Notes: generated by a model from the sequence alone, not told the origin. A stretch of DNA of 64,000 bases from Pontiella sulfatireligans (GCF_900890705.1 NZ_CAAHFH010000002.1:992001-1056000), one strand, 5' to 3'; numbered from the stretch's first letter, positions 33,515 to 43,018 are shown. Numbers and translations are program-made.

Positions 33515-34546
33515 CTACACGACGTCGATCAGCTTATCGCCCTGCTCGCGGGTTTGGCCGATGGATTCGAGTACAAGTCCGGCGGACGCGGTTAACTTCA
33601 GGAATGCATCGACACCTGCGGGCTTCACCATGCAGAGCAGACCTCCGGAGGTTTGCGGATCGCACAGGATGCCGCGCTGCTCGTCGGTCAGGTCGCCGAC
33701 CGTGTGACCGTAGCTCTTAAAATTATTGAACGAACCGCCGGGGAGGCAGCCAAGCGCCAAATACTTACTGACGTTTGGAAGCTGCTTCACCCGGTCGAAC
33801 TGCACGGTAGCCGAGATGCCGCTGCCGGCGCAGATTTCGCCGAGGTGGCCGAGCAGGCCAAAGCCGGTGACGTCAGTCATGGCCACCACGCCTTCGAGCT
33901 GGGCGATCTCCGCGCCAATCTTATTGAGCGCGCACATGCTTTCGACCGCGGGGTCAATGTGTCCCGGCTCGATCACGCCCTTCTTCTGCGCCGTACTCAG
34001 AATGCCGATGCCGAGCGGCTTGGTGAGAAACATTTCGCACCCGGCTTCAGCGGTGTTGTTTTGCTTCAGATTCACGTTGTCGACGATGCCGGTTACGGCC
34101 AATCCAAAGATTGGCTCGGGCGAATCGATTGAATGGCCGCCGGCCAGCGGAATGCCCGCGTCGTCGCACGCCGCGCGCCCGCCGTCGATCACCTGCCGGC
34201 CCACCTCGGCCGAGAGCTTTTTAATCGGCCAGCCAAAGATGGAGATGGCCATTAGCGGCTTGCCTCCCATGGCGTAGATATCGCTCAATGCATTCGTTGC
34301 CGCGATGCGCCCGAAGGTGAAAGGGTCATCGACGATCGGCATAAAGAAATCCGTCGTGCTGAGCACGGAGGTTCCATTGCCCAGATCGAACGCCGCCGCA
34401 TCGTCCTTGCTGCTGTTGCCGACGAGCAGGTTCGGGTGCGGCAGCGCCGGGCGCGACGTTTCCAAAATCGATTCCAACAGCTCTGGCGAAATCTTGCAGC
34501 CGCAGCCGGCGCCGTGGCTGTATTGGGTTAGCTTCACTTCTTCCAT
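33515..34546 (-). CDS. selD: Selenophosphate synthetase (selenide, water dikinase)
   Basis: SelD makes selenophosphate from selenide and ATP. ATG 34546 is chosen because GGAG stands eight bases before it and the known N-terminal block follows at once: LTQYSHGAGCGCKIS, with the active-site Cys15 and Lys18 (Cys17 and Lys20 in E. coli). Further ATP-binding motifs include LSTTDFFMPIVDDPF and GGHSIDSPEP. The active site is Cys, not selenocysteine. Only mnmH and yedF accompany it, so it serves tRNA selenation at least; no selA or selB is in this window. Confidence 0.96.
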   Translation of the reverse strand: MEEVKLTQYSHGAGCGCKISPELLESILETSRPALPHPNLLVGNSSKDDAAAFDLGNGTSVLSTTDFFMPIVDDPFTFGRIAATNALSDIYAMGGKPLMAISIFGWPIKKLSAEVGRQVIDGGRAACDDAGIPLAGGHSIDSPEPIFGLAVTGIVDNVNLKQNNTAEAGCEMFLTKPLGIGILSTAQKKGVIEPGHIDPAVESMCALNKIGAEIAQLEGVVAMTDVTGFGLLGHLGEICAGSGISATVQFDRVKQLPNVSKYLALGCLPGGSFNNFKSYGHTVGDLTDEQRGILCDPQTSGGLLCMVKPAGVDAFLKLTASAGLVLESIGQTREQGDKLIDVV

Positions 34547-34657
34547 CACATCATCTCCAAAAAAAGTCATAATTGCGTATGTTTTATCCGACCCCGCCCC
34601 CGGTGTCCATTTTTTCCGCATCATTGACTTATCCCAGTGCCCGTCTATGATTCCGTT

Positions 34658-36406
34658 ATGGATGAATCAAGCATTATGAAACTAGTCTTCGGCCTGCTGG
34701 GCGGGCTCGCCTTGTTTATCTTCGGCATGCGCACCATGAGCGCCGGGCTTTCGGCCGCCATGGGCGACGGCATGCGGACGCTGCTGGGCAAAGCAACGCG
34801 CAACCGGCTGGCCGGACTCGGGCTGGGCACAGTGATCGGGGGGCTCATTCAAAGCAGTGCATCGATCGTGCTTTTCATCGGCTTCATCAATGCCGGACTC
34901 ATGACATTTATGCAGTCCATTGCCCCCACACTCGGCGCAAACATCGGCACCACGCTTTCGGTGCAGTTGATTTCGTTCAAGCTAAGCGAGTATTGCCTGC
35001 CGGCCATCTTCGTCGGCCTCATGCTGCACATGGTTTCCAAAAACCGGAAGTTTAAGTATGGCGGCCAGGCCGTGCTCGGCTTCGGTCTGCTCTTTCTCGG
35101 GATGGTCATCATGGGCGATTCCATCAAACCGCACCGCGAGGTGTTCGAACCTTGGCTGGCGCACATTAACGGAAGCACCACGACCGGACTGATTACAGGA
35201 ACCGTGGCGGCGGCGCTGATCACCGGCGTGATCCAAAGCAGCGGCGCCGTCATCGGCATGGGCTTCGCGATGATTTCCGCCGGCGCCATTACTGAATTTG
35301 AAGGCATCTACCCCATCATTATCGGCGCAAACGTCGGCACCTGCGTGACCGGCCTGCTCGGCAGCATTGGGACGACGGTCGATGCCCGGCGCGCCGCCCT
35401 GCTGCACTTGGTCTTCAACCTCGTCAGCACCTCGCTGGCCATTGCCGCCGCACCGCTGTTCTACAAATATGCGCCGCTCACCTCCGGCGATCTGATCCGG
35501 CAGGCAGCCAATGCCGACACCATCAAAATGACCATCAGCGCCCTCCTGCTGCTCCCCTTTGTTCCGTTGCTTGGAAGACTCGTAGAAAAACTGCTCCCGT
35601 CGCGCACGGAACAGCCCGAACCCACCTTCCTGAACGACCGGTTGCTCGACCGCCCCGAACAAGCAATCTATGCCTGCCTGCGCGAGTTGCAGCGCACCAC
35701 CCGCATCTGCGCCCACAGCCTGCACCTCGCCGCCGAAGAATTCATTAAGCACGATCATAAGCGCATGCAACGCATTGTGGTGAACGAGCAAAGCGTCAAC
35801 GTCATCAAGGTGGCCATGCGCAGCTATCTAACCCAGCTCACCGGCCACTATCTTTCGAAACGGCAATCCATTCTGATTGAGCACATCGACCGGTGCATGT
35901 CCGACCTCGAACGCGTCGGCGACCACATTGCCAACCTGAACTCGATCGCCAAGCGCCAGCGCGGCATTGCCGCCGCGCGCTTTGGTTCCGAAGCCGTCGA
36001 GAATTGGCTGTCCGTACATCGCGCCGTCGCCAAGCTGCTCGATAAAGTAGTGGAATCGCTCGATCCCGAAACCGCCAACTTTCAGGAAATCGCCAAAGAA
36101 GTGATCCAGCTGCGCGAGGAATACAACGAGGCTTCGATTGCCGCAAGAAATGCGCACTTCCAGAGGATGGAAGAGAAAGGCGTCACGCCGATCGCCGGGC
36201 TAATCTTCAACGACTACTTCTCCAACTTCCAGCGCATCGCCAAGCATATCAAGAACATTGCCCTCGCCGAGCAGCAGCCGCAGTTTTGGTTGAAGCGCGA
36301 AAAGCTCTCGAAGGTGATGTCGAACGAAGCGCCGGGCTATTCCCTGCCCGAAAACATTAAACCGAACGACTATCTCGACAAGCTGCAGTCCGACGACTAC
36401 CGGTAA
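34658..36406 (+). CDS. Na/Pi cotransporter family protein with PhoU-like domain
   Basis: The 582-residue protein (from ATG 34658; 34676 also possible) has two inverted membrane repeats marked by GGLIQSSASIVLF and TGVIQSSGAVIGM, the QSS signature of the NptA/YjbB Na-dependent phosphate transporters, and GANIGTT/GANVGTC motifs. Residues about 340-570 form a helical PhoU-like domain (RILIEHIDRCMSDLERVGDHIANL-type). It probably moves phosphate across the inner membrane. It is divergent from selD with no shared pathway evident. Confidence 0.9.
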   Translation: MDESSIMKLVFGLLGGLALFIFGMRTMSAGLSAAMGDGMRTLLGKATRNRLAGLGLGTVIGGLIQSSASIVLFIGFINAGLMTFMQSIAPTLGANIGTTLSVQLISFKLSEYCLPAIFVGLMLHMVSKNRKFKYGGQAVLGFGLLFLGMVIMGDSIKPHREVFEPWLAHINGSTTTGLITGTVAAALITGVIQSSGAVIGMGFAMISAGAITEFEGIYPIIIGANVGTCVTGLLGSIGTTVDARRAALLHLVFNLVSTSLAIAAAPLFYKYAPLTSGDLIRQAANADTIKMTISALLLLPFVPLLGRLVEKLLPSRTEQPEPTFLNDRLLDRPEQAIYACLRELQRTTRICAHSLHLAAEEFIKHDHKRMQRIVVNEQSVNVIKVAMRSYLTQLTGHYLSKRQSILIEHIDRCMSDLERVGDHIANLNSIAKRQRGIAAARFGSEAVENWLSVHRAVAKLLDKVVESLDPETANFQEIAKEVIQLREEYNEASIAARNAHFQRMEEKGVTPIAGLIFNDYFSNFQRIAKHIKNIALAEQQPQFWLKREKLSKVMSNEAPGYSLPENIKPNDYLDKLQSDDYR

Positions 36407-36449
36407 ATTACAGCCCGAATAAAGTTCAACAAGCCGAACCGCACCAAGA

Positions 36450-37493
36450 TCAATCGCCCGCATTCTCCAACGCGGTTTCCTCGGCCACCTTGCGGGTTTC
36501 GAAGAAATGCTTGTAGAGATGCTCTTTCACCGGCTCAAGACCTTCGCCGAGCTCGGCCGAGATTTCATAAATGGCCTCGTCGGTGCGCTTTTTGAACTCT
36601 CGGAGGTTTTCCGCCGCGTCGGGCGAGTCCATTTTGTTGGCCACCACGAGATAGGGGGTGCAGGAAAGCTCTTCCATATGCAGCCGGAGCTCTTCCTTCA
36701 GGTGCAGAAAGTCGTCGGTCGGGCTGCGTTCGTCGGTTCCGGCCATATCGAGGACAAAAATGATGAAGCGCGAGCGTTCAATGTGACGCAGGAACTGGTG
36801 GCCGAGGCCGACGCCTTCGTGGGCGCCATCGATCAGGCCGGGAATATCGGCAATCTTGAGGCGGCTGAAATTGGCGTATTCCATCGTTCCCACAATGGGG
36901 TTGATGGTCGTAAAGGGATAGGGCGCAATTTTGGGGTGCGCATGGGTCAGACAGCCGAGCAACGTCGATTTTCCCGCATTGGGATAGCCGACCAAGCCAA
37001 CATCGGCCATCAGCTTGAGTTCGAGCCAGAAAACCTTGTCTTCGCCCAAAGTGCCTTCGCTGGACTGGCGCGGCGTCTGGTTGGTCGAGCTCTTGAAACG
37101 CGTGTTGCCCAATCCGCCGTGCCCGCCCTTGCACACAACCAGCTCTTCGCCGTCCGTAAGCAATTCGCCGACAAACTCCCCCGTCTCGACCTCCGTAACC
37201 ACAGTTCCGGGGGCAACCTTGACGATGCAATCGTCGGAATTCCTGCCGTGGCAGTTCGCGCCCATCCCCTGTTGCGCATTCTTGGCCTTCTGATGCGGCT
37301 GATAATAGAGCGGGAGCAGGGAATCTTCATTCACGTCGCACCGCAGAATCACGGAGCCGCCATGGCCGCCGTCGCCGCCGTCGGGCCCGCCCCGGGGGAT
37401 AAACTTTTCGCGGCGGAACGAAACGCAGCCGTTGCCGCCGTTGCCGGCGCGGGCATAGAGTTTGATGCGGTCTTTGAATACGACGTGTTTCAT
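36450..37493 (-). CDS. obgE: GTPase ObgE/CgtA
   Basis: The 347-residue protein has the glycine-rich Obg domain (FIPRGGPDGGDGGHGGSVIL) and a G domain with G1 GYPNAGKSTLLG, G3 DIPGLIDGA and G4 NKMD. Obg assists 50S assembly and stress responses. It follows rplU and rpmA on the same strand, the widely conserved order, with an intervening hairpin (37550-37573). Confidence 0.96.
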   Translation of the reverse strand: MKHVVFKDRIKLYARAGNGGNGCVSFRREKFIPRGGPDGGDGGHGGSVILRCDVNEDSLLPLYYQPHQKAKNAQQGMGANCHGRNSDDCIVKVAPGTVVTEVETGEFVGELLTDGEELVVCKGGHGGLGNTRFKSSTNQTPRQSSEGTLGEDKVFWLELKLMADVGLVGYPNAGKSTLLGCLTHAHPKIAPYPFTTINPIVGTMEYANFSRLKIADIPGLIDGAHEGVGLGHQFLRHIERSRFIIFVLDMAGTDERSPTDDFLHLKEELRLHMEELSCTPYLVVANKMDSPDAAENLREFKKRTDEAIYEISAELGEGLEPVKEHLYKHFFETRKVAEETALENAGD

Positions 37494-37549
37494 AGGCTGC
37501 AGTGTCGGGTTTTACGCGTTAAGTTGCAAGAAGACGTGCGGGCAAAAGA

Positions 37550-37573
37550 AAAGGCGGGTTTAAACCCGCCTTT
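37550..37573 (-). terminator. Hairpin between rpmA and obgE
   Basis: AAAGGCGGGTTT and AAACCCGCCTTT form a perfect 12-bp stem, followed on the minus strand by TTCTTTTGCC. It may terminate or partly attenuate transcription from the ribosomal genes into obgE. Confidence 0.75.
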
Positions 37574-37594
37574 GCAAGCTTGGCTTAACCGAAG

Positions 37595-37849
37595 TTATGC
37601 CGCAGCTTCTTCACGAATGTGAACCTTGCGCTGACGCTTGTCGAATTCAACGACACCGTCTTTCAGGGCAAACAATGTGTAGTCGCGACCGCAGCCCACG
37701 TTGACGCCGGGGTGGAAACGCGTTCCCACTTGACGAACCAAAATGCTGCCGGCAGTTACTTTCTGGCCACCGAAGCGCTTGACGCCGCGACGTTGTGCAT
37801 TACTGTCGCGACCGTTGCTGGATGAACCTTGTCCTTTTTTATGAGCCAT
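37595..37849 (-). CDS. rpmA: 50S ribosomal protein L27
   Basis: The 84-residue protein starts AHKKGQGSSSNGRDSNAQR and includes GSILVRQVGTRFHPG and GRDYTLFAL, the L27 pattern. The N-terminus reaches the peptidyl-transferase centre. The strong ribosome-binding site GGGAGGT precedes it, 18 bases after rplU. Confidence 0.97.
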   Translation of the reverse strand: MAHKKGQGSSSNGRDSNAQRRGVKRFGGQKVTAGSILVRQVGTRFHPGVNVGCGRDYTLFALKDGVVEFDKRQRKVHIREEAAA

Positions 37850-37867
37850 GACGAACCTCCCGCAAAA

Positions 37868-38182
37868 TTATGCGCTAATTGCTTCTACTTTGATTTTGGT
37901 CAAGCCTTGGCGATGACCGATTTTACGACGATATCCTTTGCGACGCTTCTTCTTAAAGGAATAAATCTTCTCGCCACGAAAGTTTTCAACGACGGATGCC
38001 GTTACCTTGGCGCCGTCCACTAACGGGGCGCCGATCGACAACTCGGTGCCGTTCGAAACAGCCAGAGCAGTGAACTCAACGTTGTCGCCACTGTCTTTCA
38101 TAAGCAGTTCTACATCAAGAACGTCGCCTTGCTGAACGCGGTACTGCTTTCCACCGGTTTCTATTACCGCATATGCTTCCAT
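37868..38182 (-). CDS. rplU: 50S ribosomal protein L21
   Basis: The 104-residue protein has AVIETGGKQYRVQQGDVLDV at the start and the basic tail KKKRRKGYRRKIGHRQGLTKIKV, split here by the YSF loop, as expected for L21. First gene of rplU-rpmA-obgE; ribosome-binding site AGAGGT. Confidence 0.97.
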   Translation of the reverse strand: MEAYAVIETGGKQYRVQQGDVLDVELLMKDSGDNVEFTALAVSNGTELSIGAPLVDGAKVTASVVENFRGEKIYSFKKKRRKGYRRKIGHRQGLTKIKVEAISA

Positions 38183-38416
38183 AAATTACCTCTATGCCCC
38201 CACAGGGCTTTCACTTCAAAAAATCAAGAGGCGGAAACTACGGAATCGCCCCCAGAGTGTCAACCCCAAAGAATTCTAAAAAAAACCGCGTTTCTGCACC
38301 GGTTTCCACGCCGGGGAAGCAGATGCGCAAATCCCCCGCCGCTTTCGGGTTCAACTCCGCCCCGCCTTAGTATAAGCTTCTGGCATTTAGGAAACGGATG
38401 AATAGGAGGTTTGCAT

Positions 38417-38812
38417 ATGAAAAACTGGATGGCAATTCCGTGCGCAGCAACATTGATGATGCTCAGTGGATGCGGCAAAGACCCCGTCCGTCCAGCCGCC
38501 CCCCCACCTTCCCCGCAGCCCATACAAACGCTGAACGGAGCTGCAGTCCCCAAAAAGCTGCCCTCCGTACTGAAAATCTCGCGGAAAGCGCAAACCTATT
38601 CAATCACGGGCATCGGCACTCGCGGAACCAACCGCATAGCCATCATCAACAACGAGGTGGTGCGACCCGGCGCCGTGCTCAGCGGAGGCGCCGTGGTGAA
38701 GCGGATCGAACCCACCTTTGCCTCCATCCTGGCCGATGGGACGGAACACCTGATCCGTCCGGAAAACATTCAAAGCGAAATAAACACCACGCGGGAAGCA
38801 GGCCAGCCTTAA
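38417..38812 (+). CDS. Lipoprotein with GspB/PilP-like C-terminal domain
   Basis: ATG 38417 follows AGGAGG by seven bases. A signal with lipobox LSGC (Cys20) leads to a proline-rich linker and a small beta domain: NRIAIINNEVVRPGAVLSGG followed by KRIEPTFASILADG. AIIN...V..G...GG....I....V is the pattern of GspB/PilP-type periplasmic proteins of type II secretion and type IV pilus systems. The function here is unproven. Its TAA overlaps the ATG of the next gene (TAATG), so the two are translationally coupled. Confidence 0.75.
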   Translation: MKNWMAIPCAATLMMLSGCGKDPVRPAAPPPSPQPIQTLNGAAVPKKLPSVLKISRKAQTYSITGIGTRGTNRIAIINNEVVRPGAVLSGGAVVKRIEPTFASILADGTEHLIRPENIQSEINTTREAGQP

Positions 38813-39558
38813 TGAAAACGGGCATAACCATCCTTAGCTTGACGGCGCTGGCGCTGCTCAGCGGTTGCGACGCATCCAAAAAGGCCGCCCCGTTCGCAGA
38901 AACGCTTCGCGACGCCGCGGTAGACGCCGCGGGCAACCCCGTCAAGGCGGATCGCCTGCTCGAGACCGACTACCTGCTGCTTTACTTTTCCGCCCACTGG
39001 TGTCCGCCCTGCCAGGCGTTCACCCCGCGCTTGGTCGATTTCTACAGGACTAACGGAGGTGGACGCCTCTTCCAAACCCTTTTGGTCAGCAACGACCGCA
39101 GCCAAGCGGCCATGTTCGACTATATAAAGGAAACGGGAATGCCCTGGCCGGCCATGAGCTTCCGCTCCCGAGGCGCCAAACAACTAACCAGCACCTACAG
39201 CGGCGACGGCATTCCGCGCCTCGTTCTGCTCAACCCCGCCGGCGAAATTCTCTCCGACAGCTTTAAAGGCCGGGAATATGTCGGCCCGCAAAGCGTGCTG
39301 GACGATCTTAAAAAGCGCCTGGCCGAACAAAAAGTGAATCCCAGCGAGGCAGAAAAGCCCCCGTCAACCCTCGCCGAACTCGCCAAGAAATACCGGCTGG
39401 AAGGCTTTGGGCAAGGCTCGGAACAAAAAGCCGCCATCATTAACGGAATCTTCATCACGGAGGGCGCCGAACTCGATCCTGGCATCATGATCGAAAGAAT
39501 CACCGGCACCTACGTCGAGGTTTCCTACGAAGGAAACCTCTACCGCCTCTACCCCTGA
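38812..39558 (+). CDS. Lipoprotein thioredoxin (nucleoredoxin-like) fused to a GspB-like tail
   Basis: The 248-residue protein has lipobox LSGC, then a thioredoxin domain of the nucleoredoxin/TlpA type (LLLYFSAHWCPPCQAFTP, GIPRLVLLNPAG) with both active-site Cys, so it should act on disulfides in the periplasm. The C-terminal 45 residues (KAAIINGIFITEGAELDPG, then IERITGTYVEVSYEG) repeat the beta-domain pattern of the preceding lipoprotein. The coupled pair therefore share a domain, and the thioredoxin may service the same complex. Confidence 0.8.
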   Translation: MKTGITILSLTALALLSGCDASKKAAPFAETLRDAAVDAAGNPVKADRLLETDYLLLYFSAHWCPPCQAFTPRLVDFYRTNGGGRLFQTLLVSNDRSQAAMFDYIKETGMPWPAMSFRSRGAKQLTSTYSGDGIPRLVLLNPAGEILSDSFKGREYVGPQSVLDDLKKRLAEQKVNPSEAEKPPSTLAELAKKYRLEGFGQGSEQKAAIINGIFITEGAELDPGIMIERITGTYVEVSYEGNLYRLYP

Positions 39559-39592
39559 CTTCCAACAGACGATAAAAACTCAAAAGTCGAGG

Positions 39593-39622
39593 TTGACATC
39601 CCGACAAGCGAACGACTATAAA
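39593..39622 (+). promoter_or_regulatory. Sigma-70 promoter of tRNA-Ala
   Basis: TTGACA and TATAAA are separated by 18 bases, close to consensus; the tRNA begins 14 bases after the -10 box. Confidence 0.8.
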
Positions 39623-39635
39623 TTCCGACCTTTGC

Positions 39636-39711
39636 GGGGGATTAGCTCAGCTGGGAGAGCGCGTGCATGGCATGCACGAGGTCATCGGTTCGATCCCGTT
39701 ATCCTCCACCA
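39636..39711 (+). tRNA. tRNA-Ala, anticodon GGC
   Basis: The 76-base sequence folds as a standard cloverleaf: acceptor GGGGGAT/ATCCTCC with one G-T pair, D-arm GCTC/GAGC, anticodon stem CGTGC/GCACG around loop ATGGCAT (anticodon GGC), and T-loop GGTTCGATCCC. The CCA end is encoded. Confidence 0.95.
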
Positions 39712-39716
39712 ATGTA

Positions 39717-39747
39717 AGGCCCGATCTTCGGATCGGGCCTTTTTTTG
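39717..39747 (+). terminator. Terminator after tRNA-Ala
   Basis: AGGCCCGATC and GATCGGGCCT pair around TTCG, followed by seven T. Confidence 0.93.
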
Positions 39748-40187
39748 TTTACGCCCTGTTTCCGGGGAGCGGCCATGCAGCCCGCAAATCCAATGCGGGT
39801 TCCGCTGGACAATCCGCCATACAGAATGCGAACGGATAGAAGACAACCGCAGATTACGCAAATGGATTCAGCCCGGGAATATTAAAATATCGGACCCCTG
39901 GAATGACCCCTGGGAGGTTCAAGGAGATCCGCCAAGCAGCGACAGCACCGGCAACCTCTCCACCCAGCACTCCCCCAGATATCGTTGCCGAGTTCACCGA
40001 TCGAGTGAGAGCGCACATGAAGCAACATCTCCTTGCTGTCCTCGGGAAACAATCTGACAAGGAACTCAAGGTTTGCGCAGAGTTCTATTTAGACGGCCTC
40101 TTCATTGTTCGAGATAATGGCGCATCAGGCGGGTTTGATCTATCGGGGAAAACGGCCCGATCGCCTCATTCAGAGAGCACTCACGCC
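39748..40187. other. Gene-poor region after tRNA-Ala
   Basis: A plus-strand frame 39903-40271 (122 codons, containing RAHMKQHLLAVLGKQSDKEL) could be a small gene or remnant, but it runs into the 3' end of the convergent phosphoesterase gene and has no clear ribosome-binding site. I see no RNA gene or word-type repeat here. The position next to a tRNA is typical for insertions, but no attachment-site duplicate was found by eye. Confidence 0.3.
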
Positions 40188-42854
40188 TCAATCGTCGTCA
40201 TCTTTGCCGCAGAATTGAGCCGGATACGGTTTTTTATCGGCAAGGGCGAACCAGAGGATGCGGTTGAATAGCTCATCATTGCCGGAATCAATTCCATCAA
40301 ACTGGGGCTCCAGACTCTTTTTTGCGTAATGCAGGGCCTTCCCGGTCAGCTGAGCCAGATTCTTGTTCATCTCGTCCAGCGGAATCTCGTTGGGAACCGC
40401 AGCATAATGCGTCCGATCGGCCGTGTTGGAAAAACACTCAAACATCGGCCGCGCCGTGGCATCCTGAATATTCATCGGCGGCAGCCCCAGCATGCGCTCC
40501 ATGGTGCAGATCATCGAGAGTTGGTTGCAGTTGACATGATTGGTCTGCTTCAGGCGCGAATACGGGCTGATAACCATTCCGACCGTCCGATAGGCGGAAA
40601 CATGATCCCAACCGGCTTGCGAATCGTCTTCAGTGACAAAAATAGCGGTGCTGTCCCAGAACTTGCTTTTGCTGATGGCCTCGACGATTTGGCCCAGCGC
40701 AAGATCATTGTCGGCCACCATGGCCCGCGGGGTGGGCAACGTCGGGCGTGTCCCGCCGGTATGATCATTCGGCAGAGCCAGGATAACCAGTTGCGGCCAT
40801 TGGTCTCCTTCCATTTTTTCGTAGCCGTTTAACTCATCAATGAACGCACTGGCGCGCAGGACATCGGGAATGTTGTGGCTGTCATAGCCCGGATAGTTCG
40901 GGCTCAGAATCCCGCGCACGGTGGCAATGGTTGAATGGTTTTCAAATACCAATTTTTCACCACGCTGGAAGGCGTTATAGATCGGCTTCCACTTCAACTT
41001 TTTATCAAACTTCGGCGTGCAGGCCTCGCCATAAATCCGGACACTCTTTCCGTGGCGCAGGGCGTTATCCCAGATAAAGCCGGTGGGCGCATAAACCAGC
41101 GCATCGGTCTGAACATGCGGATAGCTCCGGAACCAGGCGCGCACGTTTTTTTCGATATAATCGGTCACGATCGCCGAATCGGTCCACTGATGCCCCTCGG
41201 CCGAACATTTTCCCGCCACGTAGAAGTTGTCCAGCAAAACAAATTCCTCCACGAGCTTATGGGAATTGGGCGTTACCGCTTTGCCGAAAACACACAGGTC
41301 GGGATCTCCGTCGCCGGCCTCGACATCGCCCAGGATCTGGTCGTAGGTCCGATTTTCTTTGATGACATACACCACATGCTTGAAGACGGACGGCTCGCCA
41401 ATGCGGGCGGGAACCGGCACCGGGGCGGCATCCGTGCGCGGCAGCTTTTCGGCCAGGGCCAGACGAAATATCTGGTTGAGCTCCTCCACCTGCTTGGTAT
41501 AACCCGCCAGTTGCGATTGGTCCGGCACAGGAATGGCGGAGATCGAAGCCTTCATCTGATGGCTGTTGTAGGATACCGTTTTCCCGTCTTTCGATACGGA
41601 CGGGATACGGGCGCCCTCGGCCTCAATATTGGGGACAAACAGCCGACGGTCCTTGTAGACACAAACCCCTCCGGGATAAGCTCCGGTCGGTATGAACCCG
41701 ACCACTCGGCTTGGCCCGGAAGACAACGAGGAGCAGGCCTGCGCGCCCAGATGGACAACCGCTACGGCATTGTCCATACCGGCGGCGACATAGAGCGTCT
41801 GGCCGTTGCCGGACAGGCCCAACCCGTTGGGCGAATCCCCGAAATAGGCATTTCTATCCAGGGCCAGCCGAATCGGAATGGTTTCCGAAACCGCGTCCGT
41901 TTTCGTGTCGATGACGGAAACCGTATCACTATTGGCATTGGCTACGTAAACGAAACGTCCGTCCGGTGACGCGACGATGTCGTTGGGATGCAGCCCAACC
42001 GTGATTTCCTTTTGCAGATTCCCGGTTTCCGGATCCAGCACCGACACCGTGCCCTCCCGGGTAGCGCCGGTTTCCGCATCCACTTTGGCGCTGCCCCACG
42101 GGACGCCGGCGACGTTGGGGTCGCTTTTATCGGGAACCGATCCGGCCCAGTTGCTCACGTACAATTTTCCGTTGGCGGCGGCAATGCCGTATGGAGCCAC
42201 GCCCGTCGGACTGGACCAGATGGTTTTTCCGCTGGCAATATCGCGTTTCTCCACGGTGTTATTTCCGTTCAACACCACGTAGAGCACCGGCGTTCCGCCC
42301 TCTTCCGCCACCCACACCTCATTGGGCAGCGCAGTCTTCGCCGGCGGTTTTGCGGCAAATTCGAAGGTCTTTTCAATCCAGGCCTTGCGGCCGTTCCAGC
42401 CCGCCTGGACCACATAAGACTTCCTTGACGACGTCGCAACGCTCCAGTACATCTCATACCGGTCACCCTGTTGCCGCCACTGAATGCCCGAAAAGGTGCC
42501 CATGGGATTTTCTTTCCCGATGGAGTGCTTTAACGGCAAATTAAAGACAATTTTATTTTCCTCCGGCGAAACAATCACCAGCGCATAACGCCCTTCGACG
42601 GCAAGCCATTTTCCGTCAGGGGAAAGGGCGCAGTCAAGGGCATGGTTTTCCCGTTTCGGGTCGCCGTAATAGAGCTGCTCGCCCGCAGGATCCACCCAGC
42701 GGTTGAACGGCATAGGCAACGGGAACAAAGACCCGTCAAGGGTCTGGTTTTCATAAGAACTGCTGTATTGATCACAGATTCGCTGATCGGAAGTTTGGCA
42801 GGCCACGGAGAACTGCAACACAACCATCAGCAAAACAAGCCAAATCCATTTCAT
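40188..42854 (-). CDS. Exported YncE-like beta-propeller / alkaline phosphatase-type phosphoesterase
   Basis: The 888-residue protein has an export signal (possible lipobox SVAC) and two domains. Residues about 55-440 are a YVTN-type beta-propeller with repeated blades such as GLHPNDIVASPDGRFVYVAN. Residues about 480-850 are an alkaline-phosphatase-superfamily (phosphoesterase) domain: HVVYVIKENRTYDQILGDVE, LDNFYVAGKCSAEGHQW with a Cys where such enzymes often place the nucleophile, LPNDHTGGTRPT and FVTEDDSQAGWDHV as metal-binding segments. The family is annotated only as bifunctional YncE/alkaline phosphatase; substrate unknown. It ends in an acidic KDDDD. Confidence 0.88.
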   Translation of the reverse strand: MKWIWLVLLMVVLQFSVACQTSDQRICDQYSSSYENQTLDGSLFPLPMPFNRWVDPAGEQLYYGDPKRENHALDCALSPDGKWLAVEGRYALVIVSPEENKIVFNLPLKHSIGKENPMGTFSGIQWRQQGDRYEMYWSVATSSRKSYVVQAGWNGRKAWIEKTFEFAAKPPAKTALPNEVWVAEEGGTPVLYVVLNGNNTVEKRDIASGKTIWSSPTGVAPYGIAAANGKLYVSNWAGSVPDKSDPNVAGVPWGSAKVDAETGATREGTVSVLDPETGNLQKEITVGLHPNDIVASPDGRFVYVANANSDTVSVIDTKTDAVSETIPIRLALDRNAYFGDSPNGLGLSGNGQTLYVAAGMDNAVAVVHLGAQACSSLSSGPSRVVGFIPTGAYPGGVCVYKDRRLFVPNIEAEGARIPSVSKDGKTVSYNSHQMKASISAIPVPDQSQLAGYTKQVEELNQIFRLALAEKLPRTDAAPVPVPARIGEPSVFKHVVYVIKENRTYDQILGDVEAGDGDPDLCVFGKAVTPNSHKLVEEFVLLDNFYVAGKCSAEGHQWTDSAIVTDYIEKNVRAWFRSYPHVQTDALVYAPTGFIWDNALRHGKSVRIYGEACTPKFDKKLKWKPIYNAFQRGEKLVFENHSTIATVRGILSPNYPGYDSHNIPDVLRASAFIDELNGYEKMEGDQWPQLVILALPNDHTGGTRPTLPTPRAMVADNDLALGQIVEAISKSKFWDSTAIFVTEDDSQAGWDHVSAYRTVGMVISPYSRLKQTNHVNCNQLSMICTMERMLGLPPMNIQDATARPMFECFSNTADRTHYAAVPNEIPLDEMNKNLAQLTGKALHYAKKSLEPQFDGIDSGNDELFNRILWFALADKKPYPAQFCGKDDDD

Positions 42855-43018
42855 AGAGACTCCTTTTTCACACTCAAAAACAACAGCAAGCTAGCCATAT
42901 ATACGGTATAAGTGTAGATAGAATGAAACGATACGAGCCAAACAGGCATTCCGCAAGCCCAACCCTTTGGAAGTAGACTGTAAATTAAAATGCCCAACTT
43001 TCCCGAGCCGGGGGCGTC

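Noticed and set aside
33515..34546. SelD as a selenoprotein
   Set aside because: The active-site position is TGC (Cys), with no in-frame TGA.
39636..40187. Genomic-island attachment site at tRNA-Ala
   Set aside because: I looked for a second copy of the tRNA 3' end downstream and did not see one, and no integrase is adjacent.
39903..40271. Plus-strand frame of 122 codons next to tRNA-Ala as a real gene
   Set aside because: It overlaps the convergent phosphoesterase gene, lacks a ribosome-binding site and shows no family motif; kept only as a region note.
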